Assembly (NCBI GenBank): GCA_025642065.1
Contig: JAODUP010000270.1
Span: 348,501-412,500, forward strand
Source of the DNA: Paralvinella palmiformis
Taxonomy: Eukaryota > Annelida > Polychaeta > Terebellida > Alvinellidae
Reading direction: 5' to 3'
DNA length: 64,000 nt
Part shown: piece after piece, positions 11,538-21,100 of the stretch
Position numbering within the stretch: the stretch's first letter is position 1
Layout: each line of letters starts with the position of its first letter
Position numbers and translations under genes: made by a program
The notes under the pieces: generated by a model
The model's database searches: none
Told to the model about the DNA's origin: nothing
What the model saw: the letters and a program-made list of their open reading frames with translations, nothing else

Positions 11538-14213
11538 TACCAAGAGACTGAATGCCAACTATTAATAATGTGTGATCGTATTATGGAGAGATGCTCAGAA
11601 GTATTGATCATGAGATAATTAAATGATAATAATTATTATTAATTAATCAAATGCTGTCAGTAATATATTAGAAGGATAATACATACTACTGTGGTATAGA
11701 TTAAGTTATGTTTGTATTATTGCTGATGAAATAAACCACTAGTGTTATTGAAAAGCTGGATGTCAGGGATTGAATTTATCTGTACTGATTGTAAATGAGA
11801 AGAAAAAAAACAATAACATCTTTATTATTCGAGTTACAACTATAGCATGGGTTTAATGAATTATATTCGTTTAGTGTAAACAGATTTAGTGTAAACATGC
11901 TTTAATATCTTAATTCTAGAATGGTGCTCCTGTTGTACCTTTGGTGAGTCGTGCTATATCTTTATTACTTTTATATTTTATCATTCTAGGCTTCTGAATT
12001 AGTAACAGCATTACAGGATTTGGAGAACTCTGCTTCCAGTGATGCTGGTGTACGTGAGAAAATAGCAGCATTACCCCCAGAAGTGTCTGATCTAGCAAAT
12101 GTAGAAAAAATAGCAGGTGATTATTGTAAATCATGACTTATAATACATATAACTATTTGTAACCCCAGTGGTGTGTATGAACATCACTAATCCCTTGTGT
12201 TCTGCGTGTGACCATCATTAACCCCCTGTGCTGCGTATGACCGTTGCTAACCGCTGTAGTGTGTATGACCATCAGTAACCTTTGGTGTATGTGATCATTA
12301 CTAACCTCCTATGGTCTGTATGACATTAGTAATGACTCTATGGAGTGTACAATCCTCTGTAGTATGTATGGCCATCTATTACCCCTTGTGGTATGTATGA
12401 CCATCTGTGGTCCCCTGCGGTGTGTATGACCATCTATGATTCCCTGAAGTGTGTGTTACCTTCAGTAACTCCCTGTCTTGTTTGTAACACCCCGTGATGT
12501 TTTTCTGGGATTATGGCATGTGATATTTTGTACTGTGGGATTATGTCTGAATACCAACCGTCCTACAGGTTTGGGCTCTAGAATTAACTCACTGGATGTT
12601 CATGTATGTGATAAAAGATAACTGTAAGAGTTTACACTGAATGGCCCTTTGTGACAATGTATTTTAAAATCCTATTCACCTCACGATTAGTTCATCTAAA
12701 TATTTATTATCAGTTGACCATCTCGTGTAACATACATGCCATCTGCGTTGATGTTAGTTTATTGTCATATTGTTTAACATACACCTGATGTAGCTACCAG
12801 TGTGCACTTTTAAAATATTTAACTGTTCGTAGACATGGAGGCCGCCAAAAAGTTGAAGACGCAGGTTGATGAAGCATGCAGTATGCTGACTGACTATAAC
12901 AGTAGATTAGCTGATGAACTCCAGGAACGTAGACGGGTGGCCAAAATGCTTAAGGAGTACATCATCGCTCAGAAGCAGTCAATGAGCGAATCAGAAAAGT
13001 TATTACAGGTTTGTTGGATTTCTTTTCCTCTTCAGTGTATGTTGTTTCTTTAGTGGTAAACTATGGTATATTCTTGTTGTCAAGCAAACCATCATTTCTT
13101 GGTGTTTCCGAATTCATCGGCTGGCATCAGATTAAAGTAATTAGCTTCCAAATACAAATGTTAGCAACATTTCAATTCAGCGACCGCTGCGTTACTCCGT
13201 CCACAGATATATAATTTGAATACAAGGCCATGGTGTATGTAGGATATATGTGGTGTAGGTAGCGCATATGTGGTGTATGTAGGGTGTATATGGTGTTTAG
13301 GGCATTCCATATCTAGATCAGTAAACATGAACTAAACATCGTCTTGATATGATTTTCTTTGATCATTTTGTTTTGGATAAACGATACTAAATTTCTTACC
13401 TATACCCGTATGTTAAGGATGTTGAAAGACTTGTTCGGAATATGTGTGGAAAATTCTGGTGATGTAAGGATGACCATGATAATTTATTGACTAATTTTAT
13501 TTCAGATTATTTGCCATAGTTTGACTACTGTGACAAAACTGAATTTGTAGTTGCCATGTTAACCATTACTATGAATATTGGCATAAAACTTTAGGACCTA
13601 GCAGCAACATTCCATTGAGGTTCAGTGGTTATGCCCTCGGCCTTGAACTCATATTTTAGCCATGGAACAATGTCAGATTGGATATAATATATAAACAGTT
13701 GAATTGTTTTTCTAAAGAATACTAGTGTGTGCATGTATGTGTTTATTAAGTTTTTGGTATACACATCCAGTTTGAACGTAAAATGTTCTAAATTAAACTA
13801 AGCAACTAGTTTATATTTAAAATGTTTTGAAGGTTTGTATTAGGTTGATGATCTTTTATGAAATGCTAACAGAAATGGTAGATAATAGATAACAGATGGT
13901 CACAAAATATGTGGCTTCAATCACCATATGTGATGAGTATAATAGGTGATAGCTGGTGACTCACTTGTCTAATTATTGGTAATTGTCTCTCATCCACTAC
14001 GCTATACTTGCCTTTTATGTGTTTTATTTATTCATCTTTTGACTTTTATTGCAGGATTCCAAGACAAAATTAGAGAAAGTTTCTGCTGTAAATAAAGAAC
14101 TCAAGGCACACATCCAAAGTTTACCTGATCTGACATTGTTACCACAGTTTACTGGTGGATTGGCTCCTCTGCCATCGGCTGGCGATCTGTTTGCTATAGA
14201 AAAGGATTCATAA
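874..14213 (+). CDS. RPRD1B: RPRD1A/RPRD1B (CREPT-like) CTD-interacting regulator, complete gene model
   Basis: Eight-exon model: 874-1024, 7984-8113, 8307-8413, 9459-9637, 11920-11943 (candidate microexon), 11990-12116, 12833-13008, 14055-14213; 1053 bases, 350 codons plus stop. The N-terminus (MSSFSE..LAKKLSEL, WLIHHRKHA, YLANDVIQNSKKKGPEF) is the CTD-interacting domain (CID), residues 1 to about 129. Residues 137-166 form a lysine-rich linker resembling a nuclear localisation signal. The C-terminus (ALQDLENSAS, VDEA, ending TGGLAPLPSAGDLF) is the family coiled-coil and tail, and is closer to RPRD1B than RPRD1A from memory. Family proteins bind the phosphorylated RNA polymerase II C-terminal domain in the nucleus and promote its dephosphorylation; vertebrate proteins are about 312-326 residues. 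Intron phases match exactly across all junctions. An alternative in-frame donor at 9604/9605 would shorten exon 4 by 33 bases. Confidence 0.93.
1408..1930. mobile_element. Imperfect foldback (palindromic) element
   Basis: The centre is a 50 bp loop-free palindrome at 1652-1701 in which 22 of 25 base pairs match around TTTCGAAA. Outside it, diverged inverted blocks recur: CCCGTTTCACAACCACTTG at about 1508-1526 opposes the reverse complement of 1847-1868, and further GTTTCGCAACC / GGTTGTGAAA blocks lie on both sides. This looks like a decayed palindromic transposable element; the outer ends are approximate. Confidence 0.5.
4211..4403 (+). mobile_element. SINE family A, full length
   Basis: tRNA-like head with A box (GTCTAACTGGTAGCG) and B box (GAGTTTGAACCTC), a conserved body (ATCTGAAGGGTGTTTCATC, TACCTTTGGAGGTCGCTCG), the GTGCACAAAAGTGGC end and an (ATC)n tail. 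More than fifteen related copies occur in this window. Confidence 0.85.
4764..4821. mobile_element. Compact inverted-repeat element (CAGACATGGGG family)
   Basis: This 58 bp unit begins CAGACATGGGGTCAATTC and ends with its exact 18 bp reverse complement. A 295 bp relative with the same termini lies at 35857-36151, and half copies lie near 4470 and 9170-9212. It is a non-autonomous inverted-repeat transposon, possibly an internal-deletion derivative. Confidence 0.7.
5268..5399 (+). mobile_element. SINE family A, 3' truncated
   Basis: It has the tRNA-like head (GTGGTCTAGCTGTAGCG, B box TGTTCGAATCTT) and body, but stops after ACCGTTGGAGATCA. The right third and the tail are missing. Confidence 0.75.
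6350..6548 (+). mobile_element. SINE family A, full length
   Basis: A box TGGTCTAGTTGGTAGC, B box GAGTTCGAATCTC, family body, and a CATCAATCAGCATCATCATC tail of repeated ATC. Confidence 0.85.
7984..8113 (+). CDS. RPRD1B: RPRD1 exon 2 (CID core)
   Basis: Acceptor CCGTTTCAG and donor CAG|GTAACT. It completes a split alanine codon from exon 1 and encodes KKLTLLYLANDVIQNSKKKG, the most conserved CID segment, which contacts the polymerase CTD in this family. It ends in phase 2. Confidence 0.95.
8307..8413 (+). CDS. RPRD1B: RPRD1 exon 3 (end of CID)
   Basis: Acceptor TTCTACAG and donor ATGG|GTAAGT. It encodes EADDKIRGSMERMISIWKER and following residues, matching the family READE..LERLLNIWQER segment. 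Confidence 0.95.
8414..9458 (+). other. RPRD1 intron 3
   Basis: Apart from the short repeat at its start, it holds a right half copy of the CAGACATGGGG inverted-repeat family at about 9155-9212 (ATTCCAGAATTGAATTGACC, CATGTCTG). The rest is AT-rich with no visible exon. Confidence 0.75.
8416..8495 (+). repeat. Three-copy GGGTTTTGAGTT repeat after exon 3
   Basis: A roughly 30 bp unit (GGGGTTTTGAGTTGGGTA plus a short spacer) occurs three times starting immediately after the exon 3 donor. Confidence 0.8.
9459..9637 (+). CDS. RPRD1B: RPRD1 exon 4 (lysine-rich linker)
   Basis: Acceptor ATATTCAG. It encodes residues 130-189: a low-complexity linker with KKNVEKKKKK followed by an acidic stretch. 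This is the part of the protein least like vertebrate RPRD1. The donor at 9637 (GAG|GTAAAA) keeps phase 0; a better-matching donor GAG|GTAAAG at 9604 is also in frame, so both forms may exist. Confidence 0.82.
9849..10018 (+). mobile_element. SINE family A lacking its ATC tail
   Basis: A box CGGTCTAACGGTAGCG and B box TGTTCGAATCACGG are followed by the family body up to GTGCACAAAAGTGG, after which unique sequence begins. Confidence 0.82.
10545..10966. repeat. Minisatellite, 23-25 bp unit, 17 copies
   Basis: The unit is AGTATGTAAAACAAGAGACAGT plus 1-2 bases. Variants differ after ACAAGAG (ACAG, CAG, GCAG, GTAG), and their order repeats about every five units. The outermost left units carry a divergent CCGGGCAAA variant. 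The minus-strand frames here (LFYILYC repeats) are not judged coding. Confidence 0.92.
11351..11532 (+). mobile_element. SINE family B
   Basis: tRNA-like head GTGTAGTGGTTAGAGCACTG, B box GTGGGTTCAAATCTAAC, body GTGGGATATATCTTTTCCAT, 3' end TTGTGCTGAGGCTAAACAAC and a (CA)n tail. About ten related copies lie in the window. Confidence 0.78.
11920..11943 (+). CDS. RPRD1B: Candidate 24-base RPRD1 microexon
   Basis: The acceptor TTAATTCTAG precedes AATGGTGCTCCTGTTGTACC plus four bases, followed by the strong donor TTG|GTGAGT. It is exactly eight codons (NGAPVVPL), phase 0 on both sides, and falls where vertebrate RPRD1B has a short variable segment (AGPLLTEEL). The next intron would be only 46 bases. 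Skipping it also leaves the frame intact, so it may be alternative or not real. Confidence 0.55.
11990..12116 (+). CDS. RPRD1B: RPRD1 exon (coiled-coil start)
   Basis: Acceptor ATCATTCTAG and donor GCAG|GTGATT. It encodes ASELVTALQDLENSASSDAG and onward, matching the family EELIKALQDLENAAS block. It ends in phase 1. Confidence 0.95.
12145..12500. repeat. Degenerate minisatellite in RPRD1 intron 6
   Basis: About ten diverged copies of a 33-36 bp unit of the type TGTGTATGACCATCANTAACC plus CCCTGTGG. Unit length and sequence vary, so it looks old. Confidence 0.8.
12833..13008 (+). CDS. RPRD1B: RPRD1 exon (central coiled coil)
   Basis: Acceptor TGTTCGTAG and donor CAG|GTTTGT. It completes D (IADMEAAKKL) and encodes VDEACSMLTDYNSRLADEL then RRRVAKMLKEY, aligning with the family VDEACLLLAEYNGRLAAEL block. 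It ends in phase 0. Confidence 0.95.
13009..14054 (+). other. RPRD1 intron 7
   Basis: A short GGTGTATGTAG-type repeat lies at about 13230-13300. A tRNA-like fragment (GTTCAGTGGTTATGCCCTCGG) is possible near 13619-13670. Nothing else was recognised. Confidence 0.6.
14055..14213 (+). CDS. RPRD1B: RPRD1 last coding exon
   Basis: Acceptor TTTATTGCAG. It encodes a coiled-coil end and the family signature tail LKAHIQSLPDLTLLPQFTGG then LAPLPSAGDLF, plus a short AIEKDS end, then TAA at 14211-14213. A (TG)n tract follows the stop directly. Confidence 0.95.
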   Translation, partial: DSKTKLEKVSAVNKELKAHIQSLPDLTLLPQFTGGLAPLPSAGDLFAIEKDS

Positions 14214-15296
14214 AACCAGTGTGTGTGTGTTTGTGTATGTGTGTGTGATTGCAGGAGTGAGACATGTTTAGTTCTGTTGTGTCTTAAAATGACTGCCTTA
14301 GGAAATGCGTAGTATTCGGTTTATAGTGACGACATTGCTTAAGGATTACACGACTTTAATTAAATAGGTAATATCTAATAGCTGACTTTTTGTTTGTCTT
14401 GTATTAAATCCAGTTTGATAATTACTTATCAAAGATGACAACTATACAAGTATTGTCAGACTGTACTCTCTTCTGTGTAGTTTGTGACAGTCAGTGAGGT
14501 ATACTGGACAGTGACGTTTCAACTAATGATTGACACACACACACACACAACTTAGGCAGAAGTTAAGTAGAATGATAGAAGGATAGTGATAAAGAAGTAT
14601 AAGACATAATTTCTCTAGAATTGTTAATCTATTAGTGACAGTTCATCTCGATGTACACCAGCTACAGGCAGGTTTAATATTGTTGTTTTGGCCATCTAGC
14701 ACAAAAATAGCACAAACCATGCGTACACTTTGTTGGTAACCTGGTCAGTGTTAATTTGTTTAAGGCGTTTCGGTGATTATCACCAAATATTAAATAGAAA
14801 TGTTACTCTGATTGAAAATTAGCTGTTTTGGTAAAAATAAATCCTCTTATGTGTAATATTCCATAAAACCTCAGCTAATAGGCATCCCATATTACATTCG
14901 AGATACATACCCTACACCCAGTAGGCGAATGTAAACCCTTGAACCTTTTTCTTTTTCTAGACATCACTTTTTAGCAAAATTGTTATGTGGAAGTAAAATA
15001 TGTTAGATTGTTTAATACCAGAAAAGTTTCATACATAGAAAAGTACACATTATTTGAAAACATTTCATGAAATTGGATAATGGTAAACAAGCTATTGAAC
15101 CTGTCTGTGTCCGTTTTGTCTTTATAAATAATTAAAGAAGCAGCATGTATAATATGTACTTTACCATTCGTTTCAGCCAAATCCCTCCGCGTTTCACTGT
15201 CATTATGTGATCAAGAAGTTTTAGGAGCTAAATAGCTAAATAATGGTGTATACTATTACTGCTGTCAGATTGTCATTTCTAATTGATACGATTTAG

Positions 15297-15450
15297 GCAC
15301 CTCTGTGGGTTAACCAGTAGCATGGTTGGGCAGAGCCCTCTAGAATCTAAGTTCAAATTTTGGCTGGCCTATGTTTGAAGCGTATTTCATCTTTCATTTA
15401 AGTTCATTGCTATAAGAGATTGCCCGCAACCCAATTTGGTGGTTGTAAAA
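15297..15450 (+). mobile_element. Diverged SINE family A
   Basis: AGGCACCTCTGTGGGTTAAC start, B-box-like AAGTTCAAATTTTG and GCGTATTTCATCTTTCATTT body match the family loosely; the 3' end is degraded. Confidence 0.55.
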
Positions 15451-16689
15451 TTAAAAATATTCCTTTTGTTTAAGCAAATTGAAATGCTACACGAATGGGT
15501 CAACTAGCACTTGGAATTAACTGATATTAGGTGAATCAGTATAATTAGTTGGTAAGCTTTAAGATAAATATTTAGAATGTCTCTAATGGAATTAAGCTGC
15601 GTATAAAGATGAGCCTAAACAATCAGAGCAGTTTTATGAGCTTGTTCTAAACATTCTGACCAATTTCTTTTTGCATCTTAATTTTAGCTTGTCAGTGCAT
15701 TGGAATTGTTTGTTTTCTTTGTCTTCTGAGAAATGTTTGCATTCAGTGACTGTAAACACACTCTGACAAATTAAATGCATGTCTTAAAACATTATGAGGA
15801 TAATGGTTTTTTCTCTTCTCATTTAGTTAGGCATGAAATTAATTGTGAACATATTCAACAAGTAAAGCTGACAGTATTCATGTGTGTATTCTGTCCAATT
15901 ACAGATGACAATAGCGGAAAAATCTGCCAAATTGACTACTGAACCCCCCCCAAAAACAAAAAAAAGACCAGCACCAAAAACATTACGTTTCTTCTAATTT
16001 GACACAGAAATTATGTTTACACGTTCCTGTTAGTTCCATGCCTGGTTTTAGTTGCGAGTGCACTACTATTAGTACACATAACAGACATTGAGGAATACAT
16101 TCTGCATTACTTAGACTGTAAACGAACTGATTCTGCAATTCTGAATGAAATTGTTTTCTGAATTAACTTACTTTTTCTGGTTCTCACAAATACTGTCCAA
16201 CATTTGATATACAATCAGTCCACAGATAGAACCAAGTGTGATTAATGTATTTTACACACTTCTGCTATTTATGTTGTTTCGTGTAATGAGCACAGAATCA
16301 GATGTTACTGTTCCAGTTTATTGATTAAGTAACTCAAATGAAAGTTATTATTTTCCTGGATCTGTCGTGTTATATGTATTAGTCAGAGGTTCCAGATTAC
16401 ACAGCTATGGACTGGACTGATTTTGCAGATGGAGTATGCTTTAATTTTTTTATATCATCCTGGTGGTGTGGATAAATGGTGTAAATTGAATAATTATATG
16501 ATTTGTATGTTCCATTGGAGGCAAGTTGTTAATATACATGTAAATATTGAAAATATGTATAGATTTAAATCATGAAAATTAAATAAAAAAGGAGCAAATA
16601 GTTTGTTTAGTGAAAATTCTTTGATTACTGCAAAGCATTCACTCTTCTTGTATGTGTGTGTCTGTGTCTGTGTGTGTGTGTTTTTATAC

Positions 16690-16830
16690 ATGTGGAATAA
16701 GGCACTGGCACAAAGAATCTCGAAGCCTGAATTAAAACTCGGATGATTCTTCTGGGGACTGGATCCAGAGTGGTGACTTTTCATGTTGAGACATGTGTAA
16801 AGTCTTACCAATTCCGGTGAGAGTGTGTGT
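16690..16830 (+). repeat. Interspersed repeat family D, copy 1
   Basis: AATAAGGCACTGGCACAAAG, then CTCGGATGATTCTTCTGGGG, then GTTGAGACATGTGTAAAGTC. Two further copies occur at 51401-51510 and 51769-51900. Each is followed by a simple (GT)n or (CT)n tract. Confidence 0.65.
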
Positions 16831-18019
16831 GTGAGTGTATGTAGTATAACACACACATACACACAAACACACACACACACTGACTTAGATAAACTTGTGA
16901 TAATGTAAACATATGAATAACGTTGTGACACAAACATAGCACAAGATAAAGTATTTTATGCTGAACAGTCTTCTATATGATGAAGTACAATATGATTTTA
17001 ACTGAGTACGCTTTAAAATTTCAGTGCACACACTGAAATTTTTTTAAGGAAAGCTTTACCTTGAGTGTATTTTCTCCTAAATATTGGTAATAATCTTGTA
17101 AAATAATTCATCATTCAATAACAAATTTGGGAAGTGTAAATCTTTAAATAATTTACAGCAACAAATTGTAACATTTTTAGCTCATATATTTGTTGATTGT
17201 TCTAGTCTATTTACCTGACTAATTCACTTGTTCTAAAACAAATTGATAATAACATTGATACACCAAATGCTAAATTAGCCAACAGCAATTGTTCAATTGG
17301 TAATTTGTTATCATATGCAGAAGATGAAGGTACAAAAAGCTAGCCAAGGGGCCAATTTAATTACCAATTAAATGATGTTCCAGGCATTTTACATTTTAAT
17401 AAAGAATGCTGTTTATTTCCATGAATACAACTTATTCATTTATCAAGGAGTTTTTTCCCTATTATTTTTATACTATTATTATTTATATTTTACATTTATA
17501 CTAGAAATGATGATGGTAGAGAATACCTGCTTTTATGTGGTTATGAGGTTATAATTAATAGCTCTAGATTTGACTCCTTTATGATATTTATTAGTTTATG
17601 ACGTTATGATAAAGTGGTATTATGACGTTATTATAACCCGTTAAAACGTTGTTTTTATTAGCCAGAATAACAAGTAGGAACTGGGAATATGGGCGTGAAT
17701 TAATATAAAAATATTTTAACATTGCAAAAAGTAATGCGTATCGTACTCACTATCGCGCAACATAGTCATAGGTCTATTCGTCATCATGCCATCATCATGG
17801 GAGCATGATCATGCAAACCCTTGGGAATTCAGATAAAACAGATCACCGAGACGAGGTAATAGTTGGATCAGAAGCCCAGATGTCTAAATTGCATCGTGCT
17901 ACCGAATGTTCTATGAGAGTATCCTCTGAATTTTTAAGAATGTAGTTATATTAATTTAAAACACCCCGTCTCTCAATTGAGAGGGCTAGAGAGACAATGA
18001 TCGAGACGAGTGCAAACGA

Positions 18020-18027
18020 TCATGTGA
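18020..18027. promoter_or_regulatory. M-box-like TCATGTGA before dysbindin
   Basis: TCATGTGA sits inside the near-palindrome CGATCATGTGATCG, 59 bases before the dysbindin ATG. TCATGTGA is the M-box type of E-box recognised by MITF/TFE factors. Presence is seen; function is inferred. Confidence 0.35.
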
Positions 18028-18085
18028 TCGGGAACACATTAAATTTTACATTTCTGTAAGTTTGCGTCGTTGACTAAAATAAAAC

Positions 18086-18147
18086 ATGGACATATTTGAC
18101 AGCATTAAGGACACGCTGTTAAGCGTACCTAAAGGTATAACTACAGG
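18086..18147 (+). CDS. DTNBP1: Dysbindin exon 1
   Basis: It encodes MDIFDSIKDTLLSVPKGITT with a split glycine, resembling the vertebrate start with TSGLKTLS across the junction. The donor GG|GTAAGT is strong, phase 2. Confidence 0.85.
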
Positions 18148-21100
18148 GTAAGTGATGAATTCAGAAATATAGTTAGTATTTACCTTAATACTAGTAACTT
18201 GTACGGAAAGTATGTCACGATGCAAATAGACTATAGAGTCTACTGACTAGTGACTTACTCAGTAACTGAGTAACTTCAGTAAGTCAGTATTTACATTGTG
18301 ACATACTGTGTAGTGTGTACTGAATTTAGACCAGGCTAGGCCCATGGTCAGTACTAGCACTACAACTAATGTTTTTGTTTCTGTATATATTGAATATACT
18401 CAATGTATCATTAGAGAACGTCACATTCTCTGATGACATATTATATAGTCATATTTATGATATTAATATTTTGTACTATAAAAAAGTATTAACTTATAAA
18501 GCGTAATATTAATACACAGGTTTGTCCGGGAAATACCAGGGTGGTAATTACCGACCGTATTTCCCAGGAAATACCGCCCTGTCCAATACTCCTAAATTAA
18601 GTGGGAAATAGTCTAATAGATCTACTGTGAAATAAATTTTTGCACATTATTAATGTAATATTTTTCAGTTTTTCTCTTCCATTCATTGTTATTTTGATAA
18701 CTAACTAAGATATCATTCCTTCATGTTATGATAATACAAATAAGAAACTTAATGTGTATCAGTATAATAATAGATAATTAATAAATAGTGATAATTGTAA
18801 GTTTGTGTTAATTAGACAAATCTAGATGTAATAGATCTAGAGGAGCACAATGAAAATAAGTATTATACATTTTTTGTATTAACTTTTTATGTGTGTAATG
18901 TTTACTTTTCTGTTTTGTGTTGTGTATACATTTCCATGTATAAGTTTTACCTATAAATCAAAATGATGATGTCTTATGGACACTTTTCTGCACATGGTAG
19001 GCTAAATGGGCTGAGCGACCTCCAAGGGTAATGATGCAAAGTCAAAGATGAAATACCCTTCAGATATACCCACGCCGAGATTATAACTCAGGTGGTAGTG
19101 ATTTGTGGTCCAAGACGCTACCAACTATACCATGGAGGCAGCCCACCTAATAAATAAAACAAAATAAGAATGTCAGTATTGCTGAGGGTAGACTACATAT
19201 CTTTAAATAAAGATGTGGTTGCATAGCTGAGCGTCAGAACTGTGTTCACTGGCACTAAAGGCCTGCACTTTCAATGCACATACACTAGCTCCGGATAGTG
19301 GTGAGTACTTGCGCATGCACTTACTCCCGAATCCATTATCTCTATCTTTTTTTAATATGACGGCTGAACATACAGTTTTATTTGGTCTAAAGTTAGGTTG
19401 AGGCTTTCGACATCTTTGAAGATAAAAGATAAAGGAGGTTGAAGATATGACATCAGTCCAACTATATTGACGTGAATGTAAGACGTTGGCTCGGATCTTT
19501 TTATATCCGCTTCCGAGCATCTGAAACAAGCCAAAATAGGTGCATGCACACTCATTGCGTGGCTCTTTATCACCAGTATACACGATTCCATTGCCCGACT
19601 TGTGGTGCTGCATCCAAGTATCCGAAAATGCACATTTAGTGCGTGCACATTGAGTGTTCAGGCCTTTAGCCCCAGTGAACACAGTTTGGATGCTCAGCTA
19701 CGCAACAACATTCTTAAATAAATGGTAACTGGATACTCACAGACAGTTCACTGCAATTGATCTCTCTCTTGATTTGTTGAACACTTCAACCTCATAAAAA
19801 GATAATATTTCTTCTAATATGCATATAGTAAGTAGTTAGGAATTAAATAATTTTTGCTTCTTTTTCGAGGGACTGTGACACACATGTAGATGGTATTTTG
19901 GTTAATTTTTTCTTTCTGAAATCATAACTTAAACATTGGTTTAAATCTAGTTTAAATCAATAAAAGTTTAGACCTGTTTTCACAGTTTTGCATATCCATC
20001 TTGTGAGTAAGAAGTCAATAACCAAAAGTGGGGGTACTGATGCCTGTATAATAGTATATCATAACAAATTTATCTTTGATTTGCAATCTGAGTTAAACTG
20101 GTTATATCAGCTGAGGTAATTATACCTAAACTTTACTAGTTAAACCCCGGATTGAAAAAAAATTTGTGTTTAAAAAATTTACAGGTAACTCAGATTATTT
20201 AACTTAAATCGTATTTTTTAATTAGTTATTTATTTATTTCTAGTCCCTGCATTTCTTTGCCACTTTTTTAAGTCTTAAGTTGTGGGGAAAGGCACGATGT
20301 CGGGCATCTAGGGACTTGTCATCAGAATAAAACAAGATTTAAATAAAAAGTATGATTTAAACAAAGATTTAAATCGTGATTTCTTCCAACCCTGATAACG
20401 ACTCACTTTAGATTTGCTATATATCATGGTTGTAATAAAATTAGGTTATAAAAAGAGGAATTTTTATAAACTGTATCAGGAGATTATTAATGTTTTTATT
20501 AATTCTAAACTAGATAAATTATGTGTGGTCTGTCCCAGTGAAGAATGTCTAGATAGCACCTGATACCAAATAAACTTTCCAGGATGATAACTTGTACAAA
20601 CATAAAGGAAAACATGACCTCCATGGTCTAGCTAGTAGTGAAATTGGTCACAGATCTCGACCACCGGAGTTCAAATCTTGGCACTGGGCATGTCAGAAGG
20701 GTGTTTCATCTTTCGTTTTACCTAATTACCTTTGGGGGATGCTCGTCCCATTTAGCTTACCTCGTTCACAAAAGTGGCTGTGAAACATCAGACATGCAAA
20801 CAACAAAAGTCTATCTAAGTTGTTCAAGTTCTTTAATCTTATTTTTTTTAATTGTCCTACACATAGTTGCTAATTGTAAATTTTACTGAAACGAGTTGTC
20901 AGGCAAAATGAGCTTATCTGGAATGTTATCTTATGCCTAAAATTCTTGTGCTATACTGTTGTAACGTGTTGTATTGAATAGCTACATAAAAGCAATTAAG
21001 CATCACCCCAGAGTCCAAGGCAATGAGAGCTCTTGCCGTATCAGTTGATCATCTTTATTTCGGTACACTGTTCACTTAATCCAACTTAGAACAACAAACG

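Larger units (their letters stand above)
9638..11919 (+). other. RPRD1 intron 4
   Basis: It contains a family A SINE (9849-10018), a 17-copy minisatellite (10545-10966), a (CT)n tract near 11269-11288 and a family B SINE (about 11351-11532). The long minus-strand frames over the minisatellite are repeat artefacts. Confidence 0.8.
14214..18019 (+). other. RPRD1 3' region and intergenic DNA before dysbindin
   Basis: AATAAA at 14836-14841 is one possible poly(A) signal; another (ATTAAATAAA) is near 16579, so the 3' UTR end is unresolved. The region also holds a diverged SINE A (15297-15450), a repeat here called family D (about 16690-16830) and a GT then AC microsatellite pair at 16820-16880 able to form a hairpin. 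A 32-codon ORF preceded by an acceptor-like TACAG begins at 15905. Confidence 0.6.

Noticed and set aside
19203..19682. 159-codon minus-strand frame
   Set aside because: It lies wholly inside the inverted-repeat element and shows no transposase or other domain.
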